From NCBI GenBank assembly GCA_000153385.1, contig CH672374.1, positions 2,110,544 to 2,174,543 of the forward strand: a stretch of DNA of 64,000 nt, given 5' to 3'. Positions 45,324 to 54,331 of this stretch are shown piece after piece. The translations under genes were made by a program, and so were the position numbers. The notes below the pieces were generated by a model, which saw nothing but the letters and a program-made list of their open reading frames with translations, did not search any database and was not told the origin of the DNA. This stretch comes from Flavobacteria bacterium BBFL7. Its GTDB lineage: Bacteria > Bacteroidota > Bacteroidia > Flavobacteriales > Flavobacteriaceae. Position 1 is the first letter of the stretch. Each line of letters opens with the position of its first letter.

Positions 45324-47780
45324 CTATTCCCACTTCAACTGCATCCGTTTAATTCTATCGGCTAGCTTTTCACTGGATAACTTTTCGCGTAAGCGGTCTG
45401 TGATGATAGGGAAGGAGAATGGAGTTGGCTTTTCACAGGCTTTCCAAATGATTTCTTGTTGTTGGATACGTTCTAGCGCTTCACGTAGACGGTATTCTTC
45501 GATAGCATTTTCAAAAGTCTCTGTATATGCCTGACGGAACAGTAGGTTCTCAGGCTCATTATCACGGAATACTTCAAACAGCAACTGACTACTGTTTTGT
45601 AAATGTTTAGTCTTGATTAATTTGTTTGGGTATCCAGAAAATACCAATCCAGAAATTACCGCAATATCTCTAAATTTTCTACGAGCCATTTCAGTCGCAT
45701 TCATACTGGCTTGAAGATCTTGTGAGAGCATATCTGGTGTAAGTAAATCATTATCTAAAATTTCTTGCATATCAAAAGCTTGATCACTTAAAATCTCAAA
45801 ACCATAATCATTAAAAGCCAGTGAGAATGTGATAGGTTTTAATAAGCTCACTCGATAAGCAATAATTCCTGCCATAGCCTCGTGAACAAATCTTCCTTCA
45901 AAAGGATAGAACACCGCATGGTAACCTTCACGTGTTTTAAAAGTCTCGATTAGGAATTCTTTTTTTTGTGGGACAATGCTCTCTAATTGTTGTCGTTGTA
46001 TAATTTCTTTAAGAGCTTTTACTTCAGGTGTGCGTTTTCTACCTGTTTGAAAATTTTCCATTTCATCTCGCAGTAATTCGCCCAGTTGTGCACTTAAAGG
46101 TAAACGACTTCCTTGCCAGTTAGAAACACGAGCTCTTTTTTTTGAAGATAGTCGTACTTGAGCGACCATTCCTTTTAATCTTATAAATTCTAGAGTGCGA
46201 CCTCCCAAAACAAATACATCACCACGGCTTAACTTGCTAACAAAATACTCTTCTATTGAACCTATATAACCACCAGAAACAAATTTTACAGTTACTGTAG
46301 TTCCAGTAACTATCGTTCCCATTTGCAAACGATGACGCATGGCAATCTTACGATCATCAATTAGATACCGACCGGTATCATCTATTTTCACTTTTTTATA
46401 TTCATCATATGATTGCAGGGATGAACTACCGTAAACGATGAAGTCCAGACACCATTTCCATTCTTCATCTGTTATAGCGGCAAAGCAAAATGTGTTCTTT
46501 ACCTCAGGATATATTTCGTCGGGATAAAAACCACCTGACACAGCAAGTGTGCACAAATATTGAATCAGGACATCATAACACAATAAGTAGGGTAGTCTAT
46601 CCTCAACAGCCTGTGTAGCCACTGCTTTTTGTAAAGCACTAGCTTCTATCAATTCTAGAGCGTGAGTAGGTAAAAAATGAATGACACTGGTTTCTCCAGG
46701 TCTATGACCAGAACGTCCTGCGCGTTGTAGAAATCGTGCCACACCTTTAGGTCCGCCCACTTGAACTATGGTCTCTACTGGTGCAAAATCTACTCCTAAA
46801 TCTAGTGATGAGGTACAAACACAAGCTTTTAAACTTTCATTTCTTATGGCGTTTTCTACCCAAATGCGTGTTTCTTTATTAATCGAACCATGGTGCATCG
46901 CTACTTCACCAGCAAACTCTGGATGTTGAGTCATTAAGGATTGGTACCAAAGTTCACACTGTGCTCGTGTATTTGTAAAAATCAGTGTGGAGCGACTAGA
47001 ATTAATGATTTTCACGACATCTTCTAATAAATGCAATCCTAGGTGACCACGCCATGGGAATTTATCCATACTTGCCGGGATAATGGATTGTACTTTAATG
47101 TCTTTTTTGATATTAGCTTTTATCAATACGCTTTCGCGAAAGCGTGTTTCATCAACACCTAGAAGCACTTCTCGAGCTTGTTCAAGATTACCAATCGTCG
47201 CGCTAATTCCCCAAACTCTAATGTCTTTATTCAAGCCTAGAAGTCGAGAAATACCAAGCTCCATTTGCACACCACGTTTAGTTCCCAGTAACTCGTGCCA
47301 TTCATCAATTATAATCGCTTGACAATCCTTAAAAATTTTTGCATGATCTTTTGAACCTAGTAATAGATGCAAGCTTTCTGGAGTAGTGATTAGTAGATCC
47401 GGCATTTTTTTACGTTGCGCAGCACGTTCTTTTGTAGATGTGTCTCCACTACGTATCCCAACAGTAAAAGGTAAATCGATGCCGTCCACAAAACGTTGAG
47501 AAGCTTGTGCGATTTCTTGAGAAAGTGAGCGCAATGGAGTAATCCATATGGCTTTCAGACCTTTTTTAGGCTTCTTCTTATAATCCGGATTCTTTTTTAT
47601 ATAATCTAAAACTACCGCAACCCATAGGGCATAGGTTTTCCCGCTTCCTGTAGGTGCATTTAATAGTCCGTGCTTACCTGATAAAAAGGCATCCCAAGTT
47701 TTTTTCTGAAATGGAAAAGCTTCCCAACCTTGCTGGTCAAAGAATTCTTGCGCTATTTGATATAGTTGGGTGCGATTCAT
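45324..47780 (-). CDS. Ligase-associated DNA damage response DEXH-box helicase (Lhr-like)
   Basis: 818 residues. The SF2 core has Walker A LLNAPTGSGKTYALW, motif II IIIDEWHELLG, motif III GISATIGN, CTSSLDLGVDF and the motif VI region QRAGRSGHRPG. It is followed by the Lhr-type winged-helix/beta region (VFVLGGRTLEFIRLKG) and a DUF4145-free C-terminus. This is the helicase of the bacterial ligase-associated repair set, with the ATP-dependent ligase and MBL exonuclease upstream on the same strand. An exact palindrome copy at 47129-47144 encodes RFRES. Between helicase and ligase lies an unrelated secreted-protein gene. Confidence 0.93.
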   Translation of the reverse strand: MNRTQLYQIAQEFFDQQGWEAFPFQKKTWDAFLSGKHGLLNAPTGSGKTYALWVAVVLDYIKKNPDYKKKPKKGLKAIWITPLRSLSQEIAQASQRFVDGIDLPFTVGIRSGDTSTKERAAQRKKMPDLLITTPESLHLLLGSKDHAKIFKDCQAIIIDEWHELLGTKRGVQMELGISRLLGLNKDIRVWGISATIGNLEQAREVLLGVDETRFRESVLIKANIKKDIKVQSIIPASMDKFPWRGHLGLHLLEDVVKIINSSRSTLIFTNTRAQCELWYQSLMTQHPEFAGEVAMHHGSINKETRIWVENAIRNESLKACVCTSSLDLGVDFAPVETIVQVGGPKGVARFLQRAGRSGHRPGETSVIHFLPTHALELIEASALQKAVATQAVEDRLPYLLCYDVLIQYLCTLAVSGGFYPDEIYPEVKNTFCFAAITDEEWKWCLDFIVYGSSSLQSYDEYKKVKIDDTGRYLIDDRKIAMRHRLQMGTIVTGTTVTVKFVSGGYIGSIEEYFVSKLSRGDVFVLGGRTLEFIRLKGMVAQVRLSSKKRARVSNWQGSRLPLSAQLGELLRDEMENFQTGRKRTPEVKALKEIIQRQQLESIVPQKKEFLIETFKTREGYHAVFYPFEGRFVHEAMAGIIAYRVSLLKPITFSLAFNDYGFEILSDQAFDMQEILDNDLLTPDMLSQDLQASMNATEMARRKFRDIAVISGLVFSGYPNKLIKTKHLQNSSQLLFEVFRDNEPENLLFRQAYTETFENAIEEYRLREALERIQQQEIIWKACEKPTPFSFPIITDRLREKLSSEKLADRIKRMQLKWE
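47129..47144. repeat. CGCTTTCGCGAAAGCG palindrome, copy 13 (exact)
   Basis: Inside the Lhr-like helicase gene, read on the minus strand as Arg-Phe-Arg-Glu-Ser within the core helicase region. Confidence 0.95.
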
Positions 47781-47804
47781 TAAATTCCTTTTCTGATTAT
47801 CATT

Positions 47805-49001
47805 TTAATCCGCCTTAACGATTTTAAAAGTTTCGTTTCTTCCATTATAATACTGTAATATCAAGAAATATAATCCTGATTCTAGTTTAGAGATGTCCAA
47901 TCTTTGACGGTCATATGAATGGTTCCATACTTTTTTGCCTGATTTATCATAAATCATATAAGATTTGATCGAAGAATCAGATTCGATATGTATGACTTCA
48001 CTACTGGGATTAGGGTAGAGGAATGTTTTCTTTTGACTGTTTAATTCATTGATGTTTAGTGTAGTGCAAGAACTGCTAGAAGGTTGGTTATTATAATGAG
48101 TAGTATGGAAATCAATTATAGTTCTTGCTAATGAGTCTACTAAAGCTGGACGTATAGCGCTATTAAAACGTAGATCTGAATTCAATTCTATTTGAATGGC
48201 ATTAATCGTACTAATATTGTCGCTAGATCCATGTCTCCTTGTGTTGTAGCCACCACTAAAATACGGTTCAGAGTTTAGTGGTGCTGGATTTACACTACTC
48301 GGTATACTAGAAAGACCTCGGTTTTCTAAAATATCACCGAAACTGTTCGTTCCTCTGATCAGTTGTGCTTGAGTTAGGTTTTGCAAATTTGACGAGACTA
48401 ATGTTCTAATACTCGAGTCTTGAGGTCCTGAATTTGTATTAAGATAATGGTCTGTTTGCTGAAGTTCTGTAGTGGTAAGTAGATATCCTAATTCAATACG
48501 CTGTATAGCATGAGCATGACCATGCATATCATAAAATGTTCCTGAGCCATAATTTTGAACGACATGTGCTTTTGCAATGTCTATATAATTATGAAAATTA
48601 TTCCAACTTAAGATTACAGTTGGATCTCCATTTGCAGCATCTTGAACATCACGATTTGCATCAAATTTTTTACGATGTAATAGATTAATTATTACATGAG
48701 GATAGCAGCCAGTTTCATTAACTATACTCTGATAAATACCATCTGTAATTTCTTGAGTAAAAGAATCTGCAGTTGTTATACAACCAGCGCAAGAGCGATC
48801 TGGAATAGCTGTAGGTTCTAGATAGCCACCATGCGGTACTGATAATACTATAGGCAGATTGCCAGCTCTATATTCCACATAGCCTGTTGCATCGGTATAA
48901 GTATTGCCAGGCACATAAGTTTGAGCAGTAACATTACCAATAGTAGCAATGATAGATAAAAAAGAAATTATCTGTAAAATGACTGAGTTCAGTTTTAACA
49001 T
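47805..49001 (-). CDS. Secreted N-formylglutamate-amidohydrolase-like protein with T9SS sorting domain
   Basis: 398 residues from the ATG at 49001, which begins a good signal peptide (LKLNSVILQIISFLSIIATIGNVTAQ). An upstream ATG at 49037 would overlap the ligase gene. The catalytic-type region (about 40-310) has LPIVLSVPHGG, HVIINLLHRKKFDANRD, GTFYDMHGHAH and IQIELNSDLR, resembling the N-formylglutamate amidohydrolase/zinc amidase fold. The last ~75 residues form a T9SS type A sorting domain (FLYPNPSSEVIHIE, YMIYDKSGKKVWNHS, LESGLYFLILQY). It would be exported to the cell surface, unlike its cytoplasmic repair neighbours. Confidence 0.75.
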   Translation of the reverse strand: MLKLNSVILQIISFLSIIATIGNVTAQTYVPGNTYTDATGYVEYRAGNLPIVLSVPHGGYLEPTAIPDRSCAGCITTADSFTQEITDGIYQSIVNETGCYPHVIINLLHRKKFDANRDVQDAANGDPTVILSWNNFHNYIDIAKAHVVQNYGSGTFYDMHGHAHAIQRIELGYLLTTTELQQTDHYLNTNSGPQDSSIRTLVSSNLQNLTQAQLIRGTNSFGDILENRGLSSIPSSVNPAPLNSEPYFSGGYNTRRHGSSDNISTINAIQIELNSDLRFNSAIRPALVDSLARTIIDFHTTHYNNQPSSSSCTTLNINELNSQKKTFLYPNPSSEVIHIESDSSIKSYMIYDKSGKKVWNHSYDRQRLDISKLESGLYFLILQYYNGRNETFKIVKAD

Positions 49002-49029
49002 GTCTATGCAATTTACAAGATATAACCGA

Positions 49030-50694
49030 TTAATCATCCTTTAAAAAACCACCGTCAGTAGGGATCAATGCTTTTAAATCCTCTAAAGTGTTTGCTTCTT
49101 CAATAGGTTTATCTTTTCTCCATCTGTGTATTCTAGGGAAACGTGTTGCGACTCCAGATTTATGACGTTTGCTAGGAGCAATTCCTTCAAAAGCGATTTC
49201 AAAAACATGATGAGGCGTTACAGATCTTACAGGACCGAATCGCTCTAGAGTATTCTTCTTAATCCAAGCGTCTATTTTTCTAAACTCTGCATCGGTAAGG
49301 CCAGAATAGGCTTTTGCAAAAGTGACGAGCTCACCATCGTTCCATAGACCAAAGGTGTAGTCTGTATAGAGATTTGCTCTACGACCATGGCCTCGCATAG
49401 CATAGGTGAGTACTGCGTCAATAGTAAAAGGATCTACTTTCCATTTCCACCAATCGCCTTTTTTGCGACCAACTAAGTAAGGACTATCCTTTCTTTTTAA
49501 CATCAATCCTTCAGATTTACGTTCTGCGCTGCGTTCCCTTTCTTGAGCTACTTCTTCCCAAGATGAAAAACTCATGGTTTCTGAGATTAGTAATGGTATC
49601 GTTGTAGAGCTTGAATCAGATATTGATTTATCGTCTAGTTCTTCTTGTTTTTCTTTTTCATGGATGTGATCTACTAATTGGTCTAGAATCGCTCTGCGTT
49701 CTTGAAATGATCGTTCTCTAATATCTTCACCTTGCCATTCTAGTAAATCATAGGCAACAATAACTACAGGTACATCGGTTAAGAGTTTTTTGCCAACAGT
49801 TTTTCTTCCTATTCTAGTTTGCAGATCGTTGAAATTAAGGATTTGGCCATTTTTATAAGGTAAAATCTCACCGTCAATTACAGTTCCATCTGGGATAACT
49901 TCTAGAAATTTTTGAAATTCTGGGTATTTGTCTGTTACTAATTCTTCACCACGCGACCACACAAATAATTCTCCTGCTCTGATAATAGTTTGGGAGCGAA
50001 TTCCATCCCATTTGTGCTCTGCGCTCCATTGTGTAACATCACCTAAATCTGCGGCTTCATTTTCTATAGCATAGGCAAGATAGAATGGGTAAGGTTTACC
50101 TCGCATGGCTACTTCGTTATCTTGATATACAAGTTCTTGAAAAGTAGTGTTTTCTCCTGTCCAGCTTCCCATCAATTTGTGGGCTAAAATGTCTTGGTCA
50201 ATATCAGTGGCCTGTGATAGAGCACGCGTCATTAATTTTTGAGAAACTCCAATTCTAAAACCACCTGTCATAATTTTATTGAAAACAAAACGCTCATAAT
50301 AATTGAGTTTTAACCAGTTTTCTTGTAGGTACTTTTTTTTATCTTCATCTTCTTTTTTACGTAAATCAATCAGCTCCTTTATGATTTGCGATAGTGATTT
50401 ATCAGAAGATTTATTTGTTGTAGGAAGTATTAATGCAATAGTTTCGGCTAGATCACCAACTATGTGATAGGATTCTTCAAATAACCATAATGGGATACCG
50501 CTTATTTCTGTTGCCCATTCACGCATTAAGGTAGTATTTACTGGCCGCTTAGGTCGTCTATGTGATAGGATTGCTATAGTCCACAGTTTATCTTCTTCTG
50601 GCGCAGTTTTAAAATACTCTGTTAGCGCTGCTACTTTAAGAGTTGTTTTATTAGTTCCGTCTATAATTCTTATGAGTTCTGCAAACTGTTTCAT
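49030..50694 (-). CDS. ATP-dependent DNA ligase (repair-associated)
   Basis: 554 residues. An N-terminal helical DNA-binding domain (1-190) is followed by the nucleotidyltransferase domain with motif I HKWDGIRSQ (adenylated Lys228), motif IIIa IVAYDLLEW, motif IV EGLMLKRKDSPY and motif V KKGDWWKWKVDP, then an OB-fold. Such ligases use ATP, unlike the main NAD-dependent LigA, and are found with the Lhr-like helicase and MBL exonuclease. The gene is 5 bp after the exonuclease stop, so they are co-transcribed. Confidence 0.93.
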   Translation of the reverse strand: MKQFAELIRIIDGTNKTTLKVAALTEYFKTAPEEDKLWTIAILSHRRPKRPVNTTLMREWATEISGIPLWLFEESYHIVGDLAETIALILPTTNKSSDKSLSQIIKELIDLRKKEDEDKKKYLQENWLKLNYYERFVFNKIMTGGFRIGVSQKLMTRALSQATDIDQDILAHKLMGSWTGENTTFQELVYQDNEVAMRGKPYPFYLAYAIENEAADLGDVTQWSAEHKWDGIRSQTIIRAGELFVWSRGEELVTDKYPEFQKFLEVIPDGTVIDGEILPYKNGQILNFNDLQTRIGRKTVGKKLLTDVPVVIVAYDLLEWQGEDIRERSFQERRAILDQLVDHIHEKEKQEELDDKSISDSSSTTIPLLISETMSFSSWEEVAQERERSAERKSEGLMLKRKDSPYLVGRKKGDWWKWKVDPFTIDAVLTYAMRGHGRRANLYTDYTFGLWNDGELVTFAKAYSGLTDAEFRKIDAWIKKNTLERFGPVRSVTPHHVFEIAFEGIAPSKRHKSGVATRFPRIHRWRKDKPIEEANTLEDLKALIPTDGGFLKDD

Positions 50695-50699
50695 GGCGC

Positions 50700-51761
50700 T
50701 TATTTAGATGATGAAAAGTTTGTGTTTGATGGCTTTGACTCATCCTCAATTATGGGTTTTTCGGCTTCATTTAAATTTTCACCTTCATATTGAGTACGTT
50801 CACTGATGGCGTTAAGGCCTTTTTCTTCTCTTAAATAGCGAGCAAAAATATCTTGATAACCGTGAGTGGTAATGACATTTTCACATTCTGTTGCCTCTAT
50901 ACTGTCGAGCAATCCATCCCAGTCGCAATGATCAGATAATACAAAACCTTTATCAATTGCTCTACGACGTCTTGCTCCTCTAAACGCCATCCAACCACTA
51001 GCGCTTGCGGTAACATAAGGTACCATTTTGCGCATCCATGGACTACCGTGTGCGCTAGGTGGTGCGACGACTATATTACCTGCGAGCTCTTCTTTAGTAG
51101 TTTCTTTAGTGATGAGGTGAGTAGGCGGGAAATTGATAAGTTCTCTAAGTACTTCAGTCATTTTAAAAACAGCACCATGACAGTAAATATTCATCTTTGA
51201 TGTGTCTAAATGTTTGATAAGTCGCTGAGCTTTCCCTAATGAATATGCAAAAAGAATAGAGGTTTTACCATCAGCATTATTTTGAGCACACCATTTATTA
51301 ATATCATCCATAACTTGTCCTTGTGGTTGCCATTTAAAGGCTGGTAATCCAAAAGTACATTCTGTTATAAAAGTGTTGCATTTAATAGGTTCATATGGTG
51401 TCGATATTCCGTCGTTTTCAGTTTTATAATCTCCTGTAAATACCCAAACTTCGTCATTGTGTTCTACACGTATCTGGCTGGATCCTGGTATATGACCAGC
51501 AGGATGAAATGAGAATTTTACGTTATTGATGAGCAGGTTTTCGCCGTGAGCGATACTAGATACATTGATGTCACCCAGGCGATGTTTTATTATGGGAACA
51601 TTATCGTGTTGTGTAATGTAATTTTTATGTCCCCATCGAGAATGGTCTGCGTGTCCATGGGTGATTAAAGCCTTATTTACTGGTTGCCATGGATCCAGAT
51701 AAACTTGTGCTGCAGCGCAGTATATGCCTTTTTTTGTAAATTGTAATAAAGGTTTGCTCAT
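50700..51761 (-). CDS. Ligase-associated DNA damage response exonuclease (MBL fold)
   Basis: 353 residues of metallo-beta-lactamase/beta-CASP type. The metal motif HGHADH (His35, His37, Asp39, His40) is followed by HPAGHIPGS, FTGDYK, the beta-CASP region and SDHCDWDGL / ITTHGY near the end. It is related to SNM1/CPSF nucleases and the yeast Pso2 family. It is the first gene of the repair unit at 45324-51761. In this family it processes DNA ends before ligation; that role is known from relatives, not shown here. Confidence 0.92.
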   Translation of the reverse strand: MSKPLLQFTKKGIYCAAAQVYLDPWQPVNKALITHGHADHSRWGHKNYITQHDNVPIIKHRLGDINVSSIAHGENLLINNVKFSFHPAGHIPGSSQIRVEHNDEVWVFTGDYKTENDGISTPYEPIKCNTFITECTFGLPAFKWQPQGQVMDDINKWCAQNNADGKTSILFAYSLGKAQRLIKHLDTSKMNIYCHGAVFKMTEVLRELINFPPTHLITKETTKEELAGNIVVAPPSAHGSPWMRKMVPYVTASASGWMAFRGARRRRAIDKGFVLSDHCDWDGLLDSIEATECENVITTHGYQDIFARYLREEKGLNAISERTQYEGENLNEAEKPIIEDESKPSNTNFSSSK

Positions 51762-51815
51762 TGCTTAAAGTTAAGCACTGAACGTGAAATGCTCTATGTA
51801 GTTAAGAGAACTTTA

Positions 51816-52334
51816 TTATGGATTAACAGAATCTTTTTCCTCTAGTTCTAATTCAAGTTGTTCTAAATTCTTTAGAAGGTTTTGCTTAGACTTTTGTTGA
51901 GCAAATACTTCCATTAACTGGATTTTAAACTCATCTAATGCAATCATAACTTGATCAAATCTTTTTTGTTGATCCATAGTGCTATAAGCATTATGAGTTA
52001 GTAGTGCGTGATAAGATTTTATTCTAGTTTCTAGAACTTTTAAACGGGAGATTACCGGTTGACTTGCTATTTCTTCTGGTATGCTTACATTCATGTCGTC
52101 TATAGAAGTTGCAAGTCTTTGTGCGGCGGCGATAGAGTGGTCAAAATTTTCTAATTCTGTGATAAATTTTTGGTAAGCATCCCAATTAGTTGATAATTGC
52201 TGGGCATCACCTTTTAAAACCATGCGAGAGGTTGCTGGGATAAAAGAAGTCTCTGTATCTTGATTCAAAACAGGAGCTGCTTTCTCTTGTTCTCCACAAG
52301 AAATGAATAATAATATAATCAATAGATAGCGCAT
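51816..52334 (-). CDS. Lipoprotein of unknown function
   Basis: 172 residues from the ATG at 52334, which starts MRYLLIILLFISCGEQE, with lipobox LFISC. An upstream ATG at 52403 would put 23 residues before the signal. The mature part is mostly helical, with a C-terminal coiled coil (QQKSKQNLLKNLEQLELELEEK). I recognise no family. It is probably attached to a membrane, facing the periplasm. It lies downstream of another helical lipoprotein with a terminator between them, so it is likely transcribed on its own. Confidence 0.6.
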   Translation of the reverse strand: MRYLLIILLFISCGEQEKAAPVLNQDTETSFIPATSRMVLKGDAQQLSTNWDAYQKFITELENFDHSIAAAQRLATSIDDMNVSIPEEIASQPVISRLKVLETRIKSYHALLTHNAYSTMDQQKRFDQVMIALDEFKIQLMEVFAQQKSKQNLLKNLEQLELELEEKDSVNP

Positions 52335-52380
52335 AGGTTTAAAACGTATAATTACAAAGATGATTATATTGTTGACATAA

Positions 52381-52413
52381 AAAAAGTATCGCGATAGGAT
52401 CACGATACTTTTT
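52381..52413. terminator. Intrinsic terminator of the 52438-53115 lipoprotein gene
   Basis: An 11-bp stem, AAAAAGTATCG / CGATACTTTTT, with an 11-base loop. It is T-rich on both strands and lies 24 bp after the minus-strand stop. Confidence 0.75.
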
Positions 52414-52437
52414 CTAAAATATTAAAGAAATTAGAAA

Positions 52438-53115
52438 TTATTTATCTTTCATTTCTTCATTATATTCTTCAGTAGCATCCAGATATTTTTCTGTAGTACT
52501 TTGTTTTCTATTACTGTTGATTTCTTCCATGTATTCTTCCATGGCGTCTTCTTTGTTGTCGACATATTTCTTACGAGCTTGTACAATTTCTTTTTCTAAA
52601 TCGTCAAAAGCTTCCTGAATCTCCTCCATGTTTTCCATGTTGTTTTTATTTGAAGCTTTCTCTTCCATACGCTCTTCTTCATATTCTTTAATTTCTTTTT
52701 CTACATCTTCTATAGCGTCTTGAACATCATCTATACGTAAGTAAGCAGGAATAGTCGTTTTAAAATTATTAAAGCTAGTTCTCAAACTCTCACTTCTCAT
52801 ATCGATATTATCTTCATTTACTGTAGATAGATCAGCAATATTAGTTCGTAAAACTACATATGAATCATAACCTTTAATTGCTACGATTTTATCGTCATTA
52901 ACTTCTACATTACTCTCAAAGTCGTTTGCCAATTCTGAAACATTTTCTTTTGTATATGCTATTGTCTCTTCGGCAGATTGCTCAATATCTTCTGCTGTTT
53001 CTTCCACCTGTTCTGTTGTGTCTTCCATCATTTTATCAAGTTCTTTATCATCTTGATCTTTACAAGATATTAACGTCGCTGTCGCAAACATTGCGATAAT
53101 TAGTGTCTTTTTCAT
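52438..53115 (-). CDS. Acidic coiled-coil lipoprotein of unknown function
   Basis: 225 residues with a lipoprotein signal (KKTLIIAMFATATLISCKD, lipobox LISC). The mature protein is strongly acidic and helical: DKMMEDTTEQVEETAEDIEQ near the N-terminus and a long charged coiled coil from about 125 to 222 (EEIQEAFDDLEKEIVQARKKY). A short beta-like stretch (DDKIVAIKGYDSYVVLRTNI) separates them. No family is recognised. It has its own -7 element and terminator, so it is monocistronic, and may be a periplasmic stress or envelope-spacer protein. Confidence 0.6.
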   Translation of the reverse strand: MKKTLIIAMFATATLISCKDQDDKELDKMMEDTTEQVEETAEDIEQSAEETIAYTKENVSELANDFESNVEVNDDKIVAIKGYDSYVVLRTNIADLSTVNEDNIDMRSESLRTSFNNFKTTIPAYLRIDDVQDAIEDVEKEIKEYEEERMEEKASNKNNMENMEEIQEAFDDLEKEIVQARKKYVDNKEDAMEEYMEEINSNRKQSTTEKYLDATEEYNEEMKDK

Positions 53116-53138
53116 AGTTTAGGTTTTTATTGTTAGGA

Positions 53139-53146
53139 CAAATGTA
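53139..53146 (-). promoter_or_regulatory. Bacteroidota -7 element (TACATTTG) of the acidic lipoprotein gene
   Basis: The minus strand reads TACATTTG (TAnnTTTG), 23 bp before the ATG. Confidence 0.45.
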
Positions 53147-53239
53147 AGTGCAATAAATTATTATAAAAACTATTAAAAACTAAATTATAGTTAATAAATA
53201 TTAAGAATTCTTAAATGTATTAACTATTAAATAATACCT

Positions 53240-53255
53240 CGCTTTCGCGAAAGCG
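53240..53255. repeat. CGCTTTCGCGAAAGCG palindrome, copy 14 (exact)
   Basis: Intergenic between the divergent lipoprotein and threonine dehydrogenase genes. Confidence 0.95.
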
Positions 53256-53308
53256 TGCTGTCAAAATGTTAATTATTACAAGGAAATTTTAAGAAATTGA
53301 GAATGCAG

Positions 53309-53328
53309 AGTTGGTATATTTACCAACT
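53309..53328. promoter_or_regulatory. Operator-like inverted repeat before the threonine dehydrogenase gene
   Basis: Arms AGTTGGTA / TACCAACT (8 bp, perfect) around a 4-base spacer. It overlaps a near-consensus -7 element (TATATTTA at 53315-53322) and ends 12 bp before the ATG. This geometry suits a repressor that blocks RNA polymerase. The regulator is unknown. Confidence 0.5.
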
Positions 53329-53340
53329 TTAAATTAAGAC

Positions 53341-54279
53341 ATGGCGACAAAAATACTGATAATAGGTGCTTGCGGGCAGATAGGTACCGAGCTTACAATG
53401 CGACTACGTGAAATTTACGGTAACGATAATGTTGTGGCTGGAGATATTAGAGAAGGCGGCAAGGAGCTTATGGAGTCTGGGCCTTTTGAAATTGTAGATG
53501 CAATGAATAGAACTTCTATTGAAGACATCTGTTTGCATTATGAAATCAATGAAGTTTATTTGATGGCAGCCATGTTAAGTGCTACCGCAGAGAAATATCC
53601 TAAAAAGGCTTGGAATCTTAATATGGATTCTTTATTTCATATTTTGAACATTGCAAAGGAAGGTAAGATTGATAAGATTTTCTGGCCATCCAGTATTGCT
53701 GTTTTTGGGCCTACCACGCCTAAGGAAAATACACCGCAACAAACCATTATGGAGCCTAGTACTGTTTATGGAATCTCAAAACAAACTGGTGAGCGCTGGT
53801 GTGAGTATTATCATAATAAATATGGTGTTGATGTACGATCGATACGTTATCCTGGTCTAATATCTTGGAAGACTCTTCCAGGTGGTGGGACTACAGACTA
53901 TGCTGTAGAGATTTTTCACGATGCGCTTAAAAACAACCATTATGACTGTTTCCTGAAGAAGGATACAAGTTTACCTATGATGTTTATGGAAGATGCTATT
54001 AAAGCAACTGTGTCTATAATGCAGACTAAATCAGAGAATATTAAACAGCGTAGTTCTTATAACCTCGCGGGAATGTCTTTTACGCCTGCTGAAATTGCCG
54101 CAGAGATTACGATGCATATACCAGAATTTACAATCACTTATCAACCAGATTTTAGACAGGCAATTGCAGATAGTTGGCCAGGATCAATTGATGATAGTGT
54201 CGCGAGAGAGGACTGGTCATGGAGTCATGATTATGACCTAGAAAAAATGGTTGAAGAAATGCTAGATAACCTCAAATAG
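53341..54279 (+). CDS. SDR-type L-threonine 3-dehydrogenase
   Basis: 312 residues of the extended short-chain dehydrogenase (NAD-epimerase) fold. The nucleotide motif GACGQIG is near the N-terminus, Ser/Tyr/Lys catalytic residues lie in PSSIAVFGP and YGISKQTGE, and the threonine-dehydrogenase segment RYPGLISWKTLPGGGTTDYAVEIF is characteristic. This family oxidises L-threonine to 2-amino-3-oxobutyrate, feeding glycine formation. It differs from the zinc-dependent E. coli Tdh. An operator-like repeat sits over its likely promoter, suggesting regulated expression. Confidence 0.87.
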   Translation: MATKILIIGACGQIGTELTMRLREIYGNDNVVAGDIREGGKELMESGPFEIVDAMNRTSIEDICLHYEINEVYLMAAMLSATAEKYPKKAWNLNMDSLFHILNIAKEGKIDKIFWPSSIAVFGPTTPKENTPQQTIMEPSTVYGISKQTGERWCEYYHNKYGVDVRSIRYPGLISWKTLPGGGTTDYAVEIFHDALKNNHYDCFLKKDTSLPMMFMEDAIKATVSIMQTKSENIKQRSSYNLAGMSFTPAEIAAEITMHIPEFTITYQPDFRQAIADSWPGSIDDSVAREDWSWSHDYDLEKMVEEMLDNLK

Positions 54280-54304
54280 TCGCATTTACACATACTGTGT
54301 TTAT

Positions 54305-54312
54305 TATATTTG
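54305..54312 (+). promoter_or_regulatory. Bacteroidota -7 element (TATATTTG) of the TerB-like gene
   Basis: Matches TAnnTTTG, 19 bp before the ATG at 54332, with a TTTAC about 17 bp further upstream. Confidence 0.45.
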
Positions 54313-54331
54313 CGATATTAAATTATTAGAT

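Noticed and set aside
45378-45394. A further degenerate copy of the palindrome (CTTTTCGCGTAAGCG) in the Lhr-like helicase gene
   Set aside because: It has three or more mismatches to the 16-mer, loses symmetry, and lies about 0.1 kb from copy 12; chance similarity is likely.
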